DNA of 64,000 nt from Thiothrix winogradskyi. Its GTDB lineage: Bacteria; Pseudomonadota; Gammaproteobacteria; Thiotrichales; Thiotrichaceae. The translations under genes were made by a program, and so were the position numbers. The notes under the pieces are model-generated. The model was not told where the DNA came from and ran no database searches. It saw only the letters and a list, made by a program, of their open reading frames with translations. This document shows positions 17,814-26,135 of this stretch, piece after piece. The stretch lies in assembly GCF_021650935.1 (NCBI RefSeq), contig NZ_CP091244.1:2852001-2916000 (forward strand). The letters run 5' to 3'. Numbering within the stretch: position 1 is the first letter of the stretch; each line of letters starts with the position of its first letter.

Positions 17814-18811
17814 ACCGTTTACTCCTAGTGCTTGCCGGTTTGCTGGCATTTGTGTTGTTCAATGCGTTCTATACCGTGGGTGAAGCGCAGCAAGTGATCT
17901 TGACGCAATTCGGCAAACCGGTGAAAGAACCCGTGACCGAAGCAGGCTTAAAAATGAAAATCCCGTTCATTCAAGAGGTGAACCGCATCGACAAACGGGT
18001 GTTGCCGTGGGATGGCAGCCCTTCGGATATGCCGACCAAAGACAAGCTCTACATCTCGGTGGATTTGTTTGCCCGCTGGCGCATTGTGGAACCACTCCCC
18101 TATTTCCTGCGCTTACGCGACGAACGCAGCGCCTTATCACGTTTGGATGACATCCTCGGCAGCGAAACCCGTAACGCGGTTGCCAAACACGAATTGATTG
18201 AAATTGTACGCACCACCAAAGGGCGTGTTCCTCTCAAAGACCCGACTTTAGTGGAAGGTGCGGCTGATGGCGCAGACACCAACAATGTGGTGGGTTCACT
18301 CGTGCCCATCCAAAAAGGGCGAGTGTTGGTAGAACAAGAAATCTACAAAGCCGCTGCGGAAAAGCTCAAAGTGTTCGGGGTGGAATTGCTGGATATTCGT
18401 TTCAAGCGCATCAATTACAACGCCAGTGTCGAACCCAAAATCTACGAACGCATGATCAGTGAACGCCGCCAGATTGCCGAACGTTTTCGCTCCGAAGGCA
18501 ATGGCGAAGCGGCACGGATTCGCGGCAATATGACCCGCGACCTGAACCGTATTCAATCCGAAGCTTATCGCCAAGTGGAAGACATTCGCGGCAAAGGCGA
18601 TTCGGAAGCGACCGCAATCTACGCCAAGGCTTATAACCAGAGTCAGGCGGCGGCTGACTTTTATGCATTCACCCGCACATTGGATGCTTATCAGGCGGTG
18701 ATGACACCGGATACCAGCCTGATTTTGTCGACCGATAGCGATATTTTCCGCTTGCTCAAAGGCACGTCGGCATTGCCGGAAACGTATACCGCGCCACCGT
18801 CAGGGGATTAG
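17810..18811 (+). CDS. hflC: HflC-like SPFH-domain protein, partner of HflK
   Basis: A 333-residue protein with one N-terminal transmembrane helix (LLLVLAGLLAFVLFNAFY), an SPFH domain (EAQQVILTQFGKP, GLKMKIPFIQEV, DKRVLPWDG) and a coiled-coil tail (ISERRQIAERFRSEG, GEAARIRG, GDSEATAIYAKAY) typical of HflC. It assembles with HflK around FtsH. The start codon overlaps the hflK stop (ATGA). The end overlaps by 4 bp the end of the convergent NYN gene, so no room remains for a separate terminator. Confidence 0.9.
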   Translation: MNRLLLVLAGLLAFVLFNAFYTVGEAQQVILTQFGKPVKEPVTEAGLKMKIPFIQEVNRIDKRVLPWDGSPSDMPTKDKLYISVDLFARWRIVEPLPYFLRLRDERSALSRLDDILGSETRNAVAKHELIEIVRTTKGRVPLKDPTLVEGAADGADTNNVVGSLVPIQKGRVLVEQEIYKAAAEKLKVFGVELLDIRFKRINYNASVEPKIYERMISERRQIAERFRSEGNGEAARIRGNMTRDLNRIQSEAYRQVEDIRGKGDSEATAIYAKAYNQSQAAADFYAFTRTLDAYQAVMTPDTSLILSTDSDIFRLLKGTSALPETYTAPPSGD

Positions 18812-19290
18812 CGTTTGCCTAATAGCAGGCTATCGTCAATCGGCACGTAACGGGTCGCGGCATTGATGAGGGAATTGGCAGTTAAACCGGGGACACCATA
18901 CACCTCGGTTTCCACCCCGTAGCGTTGGTATGCCCGCAGCAGCAGCATATCGAAATCGCCATCGCCGGATGCCAACACGATCATGTCGGTGTTGGCAGCG
19001 GCTTCGATCACATCCAGCGTGATACCTACATCCCAATCGCCTTTGGCGGAACCGTCGCTGCGCTGGATATAAGGTTTGAGTTTTACCTCAAACCCAATCG
19101 CCCGCAGGATGTTTTGAAACTGCATCTGCTTTTCGTCGCCGCGCCCAATCGCATAGGCACAGGCTTGCACCACTTCACGCCCGGCGGTGGCTTGCGCCCA
19201 AAAACGGTTGTAGTCGAAACTGCACCCGTAAGCAGCGCGGGTAGTGTAGTAGATGTTTTGTACATCGACGAAGAGACTGACTTTTTTCAT
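18808..19290 (-). CDS. NYN domain protein (LabA/DUF88-like, PIN-fold ribonuclease)
   Basis: A 160-residue single-domain protein. FVDVQNIYY near the N-terminus, KGDWDVGITLDVI and LASGDGDFDMLL carry the four acidic residues expected in NYN/PIN-type metal-dependent ribonucleases, and the spacing matches LabA/DUF88 proteins. RNA processing is inferred from the fold; no substrate is known. It is followed upstream by a hemerythrin-like gene on the same strand, with a 16-bp gap. Confidence 0.88.
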   Translation of the reverse strand: MKKVSLFVDVQNIYYTTRAAYGCSFDYNRFWAQATAGREVVQACAYAIGRGDEKQMQFQNILRAIGFEVKLKPYIQRSDGSAKGDWDVGITLDVIEAAANTDMIVLASGDGDFDMLLLRAYQRYGVETEVYGVPGLTANSLINAATRYVPIDDSLLLGKR

Positions 19291-19306
19291 TCAACCTGAG
19301 CAACCA

Positions 19307-19741
19307 TTACTTCGACATGGCCGCTTGTACTGCCCGCACAGTGGGGTAGAGATGTTCCACTTCGTCTTCGATCCGGTTGAATACCAGTTGGAACATTTCA
19401 CGGGTATCTTTCACGAACTGATCATGGTCATTGATGCGCAATTCCTTATTCTTGCTCCAGCGTTTGAGGTACTGCCCAAATACCCGCTTGATTTCACCCG
19501 AACCAGAGAGGAATTTATTCGCTGTATTGCGGATGTTCTGATCACTATGCAATAACATGGACTGGTACAGTTCTCGCTCTTCCAGATCCAGATGTTCTTT
19601 CACCTGGTCAACGTAAGAGAAAAACAGGTCACAGGTAACTTTCAAGTCGCAAACGGAACGCTCGTCAATCAAATGGCAGAGTACGTTGGAAAGCTCGGTG
19701 ATTGTGTCATTCTGCTGATTAAGTTCGGTAAATGAAACCAT
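19307..19741 (-). CDS. Hemerythrin-like (HHE) domain protein
   Basis: A 144-residue, mostly helical protein. LCHLIDERS, VKEHLDLEERELY, NDHDQF and IEDEVEHLYP place His and Glu residues at intervals expected for a four-helix-bundle di-iron hemerythrin domain. Members bind O2 or sense oxygen, NO or iron; which applies here cannot be told. It precedes the NYN gene on the same strand. The assignment rests on motif spacing alone and is moderate. Confidence 0.65.
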   Translation of the reverse strand: MVSFTELNQQNDTITELSNVLCHLIDERSVCDLKVTCDLFFSYVDQVKEHLDLEERELYQSMLLHSDQNIRNTANKFLSGSGEIKRVFGQYLKRWSKNKELRINDHDQFVKDTREMFQLVFNRIEDEVEHLYPTVRAVQAAMSK

Positions 19742-19848
19742 GGTATTGCCTTTCGTTATTTGCTAGGAGTGGGAGAGCGCCAATATGGTTTGGCTTTTGC
19801 CACCTGTTGGTGGATATGCGATACGAATTTAGCGCATAGACGTAGATT

Positions 19849-19916
19849 TCACAACATGCGTTTCAGGAACTGCTCGGTAAGCCATACTTCAGTTTTCGCA
19901 ACCTGTTCTGGCATAC
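19849..19916 (-). pseudogene. Remnant of a uvrA 3' end
   Basis: Read on the minus strand this stretch encodes MPEQVAKTEVWLTEQFLK followed by RML and a stop; the intact uvrA at 22491 ends TPEQVAETESSFTGEFLK followed by RML and a stop. The two 68-bp segments are in the same orientation and match at about 53 of 68 positions by hand count. The rest of uvrA is absent here. It marks the left boundary of the inserted restriction-modification cassette. Confidence 0.85.
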
Positions 19917-19941
19917 TTCACTATCCATCACCAGTACATGG

Positions 19942-21039
19942 TCAGCAAGCAAATTTAAGCTCCATATTTTGTCCCGTTAAATATCCATCTTCCTGATGCA
20001 CACCGCTACGTTCCAATACGCGGTATACAACCTCAGCCACCACTTGAGCCAACCGACAAGGCACTGCGTTACCAATTTGCGAAAAAACCTTACTTTGCGA
20101 GCCACAAAATCGGTAATCCATTGGAAAACCTTGCAACAACGCAGCTTCATCAACGGTTAACCGCCGTAGGGACATCGGGGCATCATTCGTTCCATGCGGC
20201 TTTCCTCCTTTCATCAGATGACGGTGATAGTCCTCAACCCACGGTTTAGCAGCGTCGAATAAATGAGCTTCATCAATAATAGGAGTCCTATTCCCTCCCA
20301 TACTAGCCGGTAGGGTACTTGCCCAACCATCGGGGTTAAGCGGGCGACCCTGACCATTAAATAACATACCCGCATAAGGTGACTGCCTTAATACAGGCTT
20401 TAATGCCAAGGTGATTTTCGCTTTGCATACCTTATTGTTTGTTTGTGTCCCTGCTTTTCCCAATGGGGATAAAACTTCGCGTAGCGTCGGGGGTGTTGCC
20501 TGATATTTTCTGAAAGAAGCGGCATTAATTGGATTAACGCCCTGTTTAAAACCAATGAAAAATACACGTTCGCGTGATTGCGGAATCCCCAAATCTTTTG
20601 CGTTCAAGGTAGTCACTGTCACCGCGTAACCCGCATTGGAGAAACGTGCCATTAGCTTCCTTCTGACTTCGGCGAACTTTTCCAAACTGCCTAATGCCTT
20701 GACGTTTTCCATCACAAAAGCACGCGGCTTGATGAGGTCAACCACATCAGCAAAACTGAAGATTAATTGGCTTCTAGGATCGTCGGCATCCATTTTTCCT
20801 GCCACCGAGAAACCTTGGCAAGGCGGACCACCGAACACAACATCAATATTTTTAAAACTGCCTAATGCCTGTAAGTTGGAAGTAATATTTCCCTCGTAAA
20901 GCGTTGTCCCAGCGTGATTCGCCCTGAATGTCTGGCAGGCATAAGTATCTATTTCATTCGCGGCCATGACCTCAAAACCTGCCCGTTTGAAACCGACATC
21001 CATGCCACCTGCACCCGAAAACAAGGAAACAGCTTTCAT
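19942..21039 (-). CDS. DNA (cytosine-5)-methyltransferase of a type II R-M system
   Basis: A 365-residue C5-cytosine methylase. Motif I SLFSGAGGMDVGF, motif IV GGPPCQGFS (catalytic Cys in PCQ), motif VI FVMENVKAL, motif VIII IPQSRERVFFIGF, and QIGNAVP at the C-terminal motif X are all present and in the usual order. The region between VIII and IX would set target specificity, which cannot be read. ATG at 21039 (MKAVSLFSG) is preferred over 21054 because it places motif I at the usual distance. The divergent HTH controller starts only about 50 bp away, so the two promoters must overlap. Confidence 0.93.
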   Translation of the reverse strand: MKAVSLFSGAGGMDVGFKRAGFEVMAANEIDTYACQTFRANHAGTTLYEGNITSNLQALGSFKNIDVVFGGPPCQGFSVAGKMDADDPRSQLIFSFADVVDLIKPRAFVMENVKALGSLEKFAEVRRKLMARFSNAGYAVTVTTLNAKDLGIPQSRERVFFIGFKQGVNPINAASFRKYQATPPTLREVLSPLGKAGTQTNNKVCKAKITLALKPVLRQSPYAGMLFNGQGRPLNPDGWASTLPASMGGNRTPIIDEAHLFDAAKPWVEDYHRHLMKGGKPHGTNDAPMSLRRLTVDEAALLQGFPMDYRFCGSQSKVFSQIGNAVPCRLAQVVAEVVYRVLERSGVHQEDGYLTGQNMELKFAC

Positions 21040-21091
21040 ATTGAAATATTCCATTTACGAATAATTTGTGAATCATAGCATTATCCACTCT

Positions 21092-21352
21092 ATGAAGAAA
21101 GACAAGTCCATCCATGACCTACGGTATCACTCGCTGGTTGAAGCCCTCACCAGCGAGCGCAAGCGTTTGAATATTTCTCAAGCTGAACTTGCCAACAAAG
21201 TAGGCATGAATCAGTCAGATATATCCAAAATCGAGCAACTTGAACGACGGTTGGATGTCTTGGAATTTGTGCGTATTCTGGAAGCCTTCCGAATCAGTGA
21301 AAACAAAAATTTTTCTGAAAAAATAACCGCTTTACTAGGCATGGAAATTTAA
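21092..21352 (+). CDS. XRE-family HTH protein, probable controller of the R-M system
   Basis: An 86-residue protein with a single helix-turn-helix domain: LTSERKRLNISQAELANKVG, then QSDISKIEQLERRLDVLEF. Small XRE proteins between a methylase and its endonuclease are usually C (controller) proteins that delay endonuclease synthesis, so the same role is inferred. ATG at 21092 is chosen; a GTG at 21068 in frame is possible. No ribosome binding site is seen before either, so a leaderless transcript is possible. Its stop overlaps the endonuclease ATG by 1 bp (TAATG). Confidence 0.82.
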   Translation: MKKDKSIHDLRYHSLVEALTSERKRLNISQAELANKVGMNQSDISKIEQLERRLDVLEFVRILEAFRISENKNFSEKITALLGMEI

Positions 21353-22440
21353 TGAACGTATCGGAACGCAACGAAGATGCCAAATACTACGTCAACGCCA
21401 AACTACTCCGGGCAGAAACATTACAGGAATCTGAATTTCATGATTTACTCACTGGAACTCCAGAAGTCCGTAACCTGCTCACAAACCTAATAGAAATCCA
21501 TGCCAAGGGCTTTCGTGGCGTTGTTTTGACCGCTTTAGTGGGCATACACATTAACCCAGAATACGACCCACTCAACGATTTTTACGGATGTAATCCACGA
21601 GCCATTTTTGAGGAAGGCATTTGGTATGCTTTGACTGAAAAAGGTATTCCTTGCGGCAAGTCAGACCCACTCAATGTGGCAAAAAACATTAGTCAACTGA
21701 ATGAAGCGTGGGCAAAAGGCAAACGTCCTGAAGCGGCAGCTTTAGCCGCTGTCCATTTTTTGCGGATAGTCATGGAGAGCAAAGGCAAGCAACAAGCCAC
21801 TCTGATTGATTATTTCTTTTTCAGATTGCTCCGCTACACACAGCAGCTAAACCAGCAAGTAGTTGTCACAACCAGCATGGACAGGGAAAGCACGCGGCAA
21901 ATAGCGGGGAAACTCGCAACATTCTGCGTTGAATACCCGGAAGCCGGAAACGTGCCACAGTTTGTGATTGCCAAGTTATTGGCATTGTTGTATGCAGATT
22001 CCACCATCACTGTTCATGGCGGGGATGAAAGCGTCTTCGGTACAAATACCACATCGAAGAAACCCGCCGATATTTGGACAAGTCAAAGTGGGGAAATCCT
22101 GAATCTGTATGAAGTCACCGTCAAAAAGATCAATCTGAAAAGGCTTGATGACTGCATTGATGCGCTACAGGGACTTGGCAGCTTGGGTAAGCCCGTCACC
22201 TTCATCTGTCGCATTCCCGAAGACACCACAGAACTCGCCCTAGACGGAAACACACGTCAATATAAAGGAAAAACCTTTGATTTTATTGATATAAGAGAGT
22301 TCATCTTTGTGATTTCAACATTACTAACACCTGCACAAATGCTGGATTTCTTGGAAGAACTTCAGGCATTTGTGACCGACATCAATATTTCCACCAAGAC
22401 GAAACAAGGCTGGAACAGCATCTTCCAACAAAAGGACTAA
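21352..22440 (+). CDS. Probable type II restriction endonuclease
   Basis: A 362-residue protein without an obvious named family. The segment KKPADIWTSQSGEILNLYEV followed by TVKK gives Asp240, Glu254 and Lys258, a plausible PD-(D/E)XK-type core with a shifted lysine. The genetic context (divergent 5mC methylase, coupled HTH controller) makes a restriction endonuclease very likely. Length and layout recall the SacI system, but I cannot confirm that from sequence alone. A hairpin terminator follows 21 bp after the stop. Confidence 0.78.
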   Translation: MNVSERNEDAKYYVNAKLLRAETLQESEFHDLLTGTPEVRNLLTNLIEIHAKGFRGVVLTALVGIHINPEYDPLNDFYGCNPRAIFEEGIWYALTEKGIPCGKSDPLNVAKNISQLNEAWAKGKRPEAAALAAVHFLRIVMESKGKQQATLIDYFFFRLLRYTQQLNQQVVVTTSMDRESTRQIAGKLATFCVEYPEAGNVPQFVIAKLLALLYADSTITVHGGDESVFGTNTTSKKPADIWTSQSGEILNLYEVTVKKINLKRLDDCIDALQGLGSLGKPVTFICRIPEDTTELALDGNTRQYKGKTFDFIDIREFIFVISTLLTPAQMLDFLEELQAFVTDINISTKTKQGWNSIFQQKD

Positions 22441-22461
22441 CCACCGAAGTAAAGTTCATTC

Positions 22462-22484
22462 GCCCCGAAAAACGGGGCAGTTTT
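22462..22484 (+). terminator. Intrinsic terminator after the restriction endonuclease gene
   Basis: GCCCCG (22462-22467), a 5-base A loop and CGGGGC (22473-22478) form a perfect 6-bp stem, followed by AG and TTTT. It separates the plus-strand endonuclease gene from the convergent uvrA. Confidence 0.75.
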
Positions 22485-22490
22485 GGTGTA

Positions 22491-25367
22491 TCACAACATC
22501 CGTTTCAGGAACTCCCCCGTAAACGAGCTCTCAGTTTCCGCCACCTGCTCCGGCGTACCCACCGCAATAATATGCCCCCCACGACTCCCGCCTTCCGGCC
22601 CCAAATCCACCACCCAGTCCGCCGTCTTGATCACGTCCAGATTATGCTCGATCACCACCACGGTATTGCCGCCATCGCGCAAGCGGTGCAGCACTTGCAG
22701 CAATTGGTCAACGTCGTGGAAATGCAGCCCCGTGGTCGGCTCATCCAGAATATAAATCGTCTTGCCCGTGCCGCGTTTGGACAGCTCTTTCGCCAGCTTG
22801 ACGCGCTGCGCTTCGCCGCCGGACAGTGTGGTGGCATTTTGCCCCAGCGTGATGTACGACAGCCCCACGTCCATCAGGGTTTGCAGCTTGGTGTGGATCG
22901 ACGGCACGGCGGCGAAAAATTCGCAGGCATCTTCCACCGTCATCGCCAGCACTTCGCTGATGTTCTTGCCCTTGTAGCGGATGTCGAGGGTTTCGCGGTT
23001 GTAACGCTTGCCGTCGCACACTTCGCAGGTCACGTACACGTCCGGCAAAAAGTGCATTTCGACCTTGATCAAGCCGTCGCCGGAGCAGGCTTCGCAGCGT
23101 CCGCCCTTGACGTTGAACGAAAATCTTCCGGGCAAATAACCGCGTGACCGTGCCTCTTGCGTCGCCGCAAACATATCGCGGATTGCGGTAAACACACCCG
23201 TGTAGGTCGCGGGGTTGGAACGCGGGGTGCGCCCAATCGGGCTTTGGTCGATGTCGATGATTTTGTCGATTTGCTCCACGCCCAGCACTTCGCGCACCGG
23301 GGCAACTTCCACGCTGCTGTCGTGCAAATGCCGCGCCAGAAACGGGTACAGTGTGCGGTTGATCAGCGTCGATTTGCCCGACCCCGACACGCCGGTGATG
23401 CAGGTCAGCAGCCCCAGCGGAATTTCCAGCGACACGTCATTGAGGTTATTGCCGGTCGCGCCGATCAGTTTGATGGTGCGTTCCGGGTTGAACGGGGTGC
23501 GTTGCGCGGGCATGGTGATTTTGCGCCGCCCGGACATGAATTGCCCCGTCACCGAATCCGGCGTGGCAAACACTTCTTCCGGTGTGCCTTGCGCAATAAT
23601 GTAACCGCCATGCACGCCCGCACCGGGGCCAATATCCAACACATGGTCGGCGGAACGGATCGCGTCTTCGTCATGCTCGACCACAATCACGGTATTGCCA
23701 AGGTCGCGCAGGCGGAATAGCGTTTTCAGCAAGCGGGCATTGTCGCGCTGGTGCAAACCGATGGACGGCTCATCCAGCACGTACATCACCCCGACCAGCC
23801 CCGCGCCAATTTGCGAGGCGAGGCGGATGCGTTGCGCTTCGCCGCCGGAGAGCGTTTCCGCGCTGCGGCTCAGGGTCAAATAATCCAGCCCGACGTTGAC
23901 CAAAAATTCCAGGCGCAAGGCAATTTCGCGCAAAATCTTGTCGGCAATTTGCCCCTGCGTCCCCGGTAAATTCAGGCTGCGGAAAAACGCATGGCTTTCG
24001 CCAATCGGCAAATGCGTGATCGCAGGCAAATTGCGCCCCGCGATGAACACGTTCCGCGCCTGTTCGTTCAAGCGTGTGCCGCCGCAATCGGGGCAAGCGC
24101 GGCTGGCGAGGTATTTCGCCAATTCTTCGCGCACCGCACTCGAATCGGTTTCGCGGTAACGGCGTTTGAGGTTGTTGAGTACGCCTTCAAAGGTGTGCGA
24201 ACGGGTGTAAATTTGCCCTTTTTGCCCGACGTAGGTGAATTCCACCTCCTCCAAACCACTGCCGTGCAAGATCAGTTTGTGGACAGACGCGGGCAATTCC
24301 TCCCACGGCTGTTCCACGTCAAAGCTGAAATGGTCGGCAAGCGAGGTGAGCATTTGGAAGTAGTAGGCGTTGCGCCGATCCCAGCCGCGCACCGCGCCAC
24401 CCGCAAGGCTCATCGACGGATTTGCCACCACCCGTTGCGGGTCGAAAAATTGTTCCACGCCCAAACCGTCGCAGGTCTGGCACGCGCCAGCGGGTGCGTT
24501 GAACGAGAACAAGCGCGGTTCGAGTTCGGTCAGCGACCAGCCGCAATGCGGGCAGGCGTAGTTGGCGGAAAACACCAGTTCTTCTATGTTCCCTTCGGCT
24601 TCGCTCAGGGAACGATCCCCCTCCCGTTGGCTGAGCGAAGTCGAAGCCCCATCCATCGGCGCAACAATTGCCAGCCCGTTGGCGAGTTTTAGCGCGGTTT
24701 CAAACGATTCGGCGAGGCGCAATTGCATGTCGTCGCGCACTTTGAAACGGTCAATCACCACTTCGATGGTGTGTTTCTTGCGCAATTCCAGCGTCGGCGG
24801 CACGTCCAGTTCGTAGACCACGCCATTCACCCGCGCCCGCAAATAGCCTTGCGCCCGCAACGAATCAAACAGTTGCACATGCTCGCCCTTGCGTTCGCGC
24901 ACCATGGGAGCAAGCAACATCAGCTTGCTGCCTTCGGGCAAACTCAACACCTGATCGACCATCTGGCTGACGGTTTGCACTTGCAAATCAACGTGATGCG
25001 TCGGGCAACGTGGCACACCCGCCCGCGCATACAGCAGGCGCAGGTAGTCGTAAATTTCGGTGATCGTGCCGACGGTGGAACGCGGGTTGTGCGAGGTGGT
25101 TTTCTGCTCGATGGAAATCGCCGGGGAAAGCCCTTCGATGTGGTCAATATCCGGCTTTTCCATCATCGACAAGAACTGGCGGGCGTAGGCGGACAGCGAC
25201 TCGACGTAACGCCGCTGCCCTTCCGCAAAGATCGTGTCGAACGCCAGCGACGACTTGCCCGAACCCGACAAGCCCGTGATCACGATCAGCTTGTCACGCG
25301 GCAGGTCAAGGTCGATGTTTTTCAGGTTGTGAGTGCGTGCGCCACGAATTCGGATGAATTTTTCCAT
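22491..25367 (-). CDS. uvrA: Excinuclease ABC subunit A
   Basis: A 958-residue UvrA, the damage-recognition ATPase of nucleotide excision repair. Two ABC ATPase modules are present (GLSGSGKSSLAF near residue 35 and GVSGSGKSTL near 650), each with an LSGGEAQR signature. Zinc fingers CPHCG/CQTC and CEAC/CEVC are intact. It is slightly longer than E. coli UvrA because of an 18-20 residue insertion at about 239-259 (STSLSQREGDRSLSEAEG) that is encoded by a REP-like palindrome. The insertion lies just before the zinc-finger strand ELVFSANYACPHCG, a place likely to tolerate extra residues. The 3' end borders the type II R-M cassette. Confidence 0.97.
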   Translation of the reverse strand: MEKFIRIRGARTHNLKNIDLDLPRDKLIVITGLSGSGKSSLAFDTIFAEGQRRYVESLSAYARQFLSMMEKPDIDHIEGLSPAISIEQKTTSHNPRSTVGTITEIYDYLRLLYARAGVPRCPTHHVDLQVQTVSQMVDQVLSLPEGSKLMLLAPMVRERKGEHVQLFDSLRAQGYLRARVNGVVYELDVPPTLELRKKHTIEVVIDRFKVRDDMQLRLAESFETALKLANGLAIVAPMDGASTSLSQREGDRSLSEAEGNIEELVFSANYACPHCGWSLTELEPRLFSFNAPAGACQTCDGLGVEQFFDPQRVVANPSMSLAGGAVRGWDRRNAYYFQMLTSLADHFSFDVEQPWEELPASVHKLILHGSGLEEVEFTYVGQKGQIYTRSHTFEGVLNNLKRRYRETDSSAVREELAKYLASRACPDCGGTRLNEQARNVFIAGRNLPAITHLPIGESHAFFRSLNLPGTQGQIADKILREIALRLEFLVNVGLDYLTLSRSAETLSGGEAQRIRLASQIGAGLVGVMYVLDEPSIGLHQRDNARLLKTLFRLRDLGNTVIVVEHDEDAIRSADHVLDIGPGAGVHGGYIIAQGTPEEVFATPDSVTGQFMSGRRKITMPAQRTPFNPERTIKLIGATGNNLNDVSLEIPLGLLTCITGVSGSGKSTLINRTLYPFLARHLHDSSVEVAPVREVLGVEQIDKIIDIDQSPIGRTPRSNPATYTGVFTAIRDMFAATQEARSRGYLPGRFSFNVKGGRCEACSGDGLIKVEMHFLPDVYVTCEVCDGKRYNRETLDIRYKGKNISEVLAMTVEDACEFFAAVPSIHTKLQTLMDVGLSYITLGQNATTLSGGEAQRVKLAKELSKRGTGKTIYILDEPTTGLHFHDVDQLLQVLHRLRDGGNTVVVIEHNLDVIKTADWVVDLGPEGGSRGGHIIAVGTPEQVAETESSFTGEFLKRML
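24593..24646. repeat. REP-like palindrome inside uvrA
   Basis: CTTCGGCTTCGCTCAG at 24593-24608 is inverted as CTGAGCGAAGTCGAAG at 24631-24646 with one mismatch over 16 bp. The element is a multiple of three in effect, because uvrA stays open through it. It accounts for the additional residues in this UvrA compared with E. coli. Confidence 0.8.
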
Positions 25368-25453
25368 GAGGTTTGCAAGCTCGTTCCGAACAAAAAGCGA
25401 AGTTTAGCAGGTTTTGGCAGAAAGGGAGATTTCCCTACTAATGGCAAACAGGT

Positions 25454-25660
25454 TTACAAACGATCTTCGCGTACCGCGTCGGATAAGCTGGTTTTCAGCC
25501 TAGACAATGCTTGCCGTGCGTGTGCAGCCCCGTTGCCGCGTCGGTTTGCTACGGTCTTTTTGGCTTTTTTCAATGCCATCAACATGGGCTGCAAGGCCAA
25601 CAGTTCCCTGACATCCAGCAGAGCAACCTCTTGCAACACTTGGCTTCTCAGTGCATTCAT
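25454..25660 (-). CDS. Small protein, antitoxin-like C-terminus, orphan
   Basis: A 68-residue protein, not clearly recognised. The N-terminal half is hydrophobic and helical (VLQEVALLDVRELLALQPML); the end ALSRLKTSLSDAVREDR resembles the C-terminal tail of antitoxins that pair with PIN toxins. No toxin lies downstream; uvrA starts 86 bp away. It may be a leftover of a TA pair, or a non-coding frame. An overlapping frame at 25500-25700 has no better support. Confidence 0.4.
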   Translation of the reverse strand: MNALRSQVLQEVALLDVRELLALQPMLMALKKAKKTVANRRGNGAAHARQALSRLKTSLSDAVREDRL

Positions 25661-25737
25661 AATTCACCGTCCTGTCAATCAAGATAAGCATAAAAAACAC
25701 GAAGTTTAGCAGGTTTTGTTTGGTATTCGTTGCTCGC

Positions 25738-25941
25738 TTAACCCATTGCCGATTGAATCAAAGAAATATCTTTGCGTAACAAGTCGTTAACCAATTGTTG
25801 TACGTCAATACCTTTGGCTTTGGCGCGTTCCACAAACCATGTTTCTACATCCTGATCTAAATAGACGGGGATGTTGAGATGGGTATCAGGGTGGAAAAAT
25901 TGACCCCGCACTCCTTTAGAAAAATCGTATTCGTCTTTCAT
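25738..25941 (-). CDS. brnA: BrnA-family antitoxin
   Basis: A 67-residue protein. MKDEYDFSKGVRGQFF at the start and LNIPVYLDQDVETWFVERA then GIDVQQLVNDLLRKDI are typical of BrnA/CopG-type antitoxins: a toxin-binding N-terminus and a ribbon-helix-helix DNA-binding C-terminus. It overlaps the shortened brnT by 4 bp (ATGA). It is complete. With its usual brnT promoter apparently replaced by the CRISPR array, its transcription may depend on the array transcript. Confidence 0.82.
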   Translation of the reverse strand: MKDEYDFSKGVRGQFFHPDTHLNIPVYLDQDVETWFVERAKAKGIDVQQLVNDLLRKDISLIQSAMG

Positions 25942-26135
25942 CCTAAATCCTCATACTGTCGTTGTTCATGGCGTGTAGCAGGTCTAGCAGAAATGATTCG
26001 TATCGTGACCTGATCGTCGTAATACGTTAGAAAAGTATGCACCACCAAATGAACTTTGTGTGCTTTGGTATTACCCAACGTAACCCAACGTTCTTCCGTC
26101 ATTTGGGGGTCGTATTCAAAATATATCGAAGGCAT
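25938..26135 (-). CDS. brnT: BrnT-family toxin, shortened; 5' part overlaps CRISPR repeat and spacer
   Basis: A 65-residue protein with the BrnT C-terminal half intact: EERWVTLG, LVVHTF, VTIRIISARPATRHEQRQY. BrnT ribonucleases normally have about 30 more residues between the first strand (F-E-W/Y-D-P) and this part, including the KHG segment; here FEYDPQ joins directly to MTEERWVTLG. The joining sequence (26096-26120, minus strand) matches the first 25 nt of the CRISPR repeat with one mismatch, and the start codon (26135) lies in the adjacent 34-nt spacer. No ribosome binding site is seen. Most likely a toxin inactivated when the array end came to lie in it; a retained product is possible. 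Confidence 0.65.
   Translation of the reverse strand: MPSIYFEYDPQMTEERWVTLGNTKAHKVHLVVHTFLTYYDDQVTIRIISARPATRHEQRQYEDLG

Noticed and set aside
25500..25700. Alternative minus-strand frame overlapping the small antitoxin-like gene
   Set aside because: No motif support, and the other frame has a recognisable antitoxin-like tail.
22572..25709. Many long plus-strand open frames opposite uvrA (for example 22572-23147, 23157-23720, 24723-25709)
   Set aside because: uvrA on the minus strand explains the whole stretch with full-length conserved domains. The plus-strand frames have His/Arg/Gln-rich composition typical of antisense shadows.
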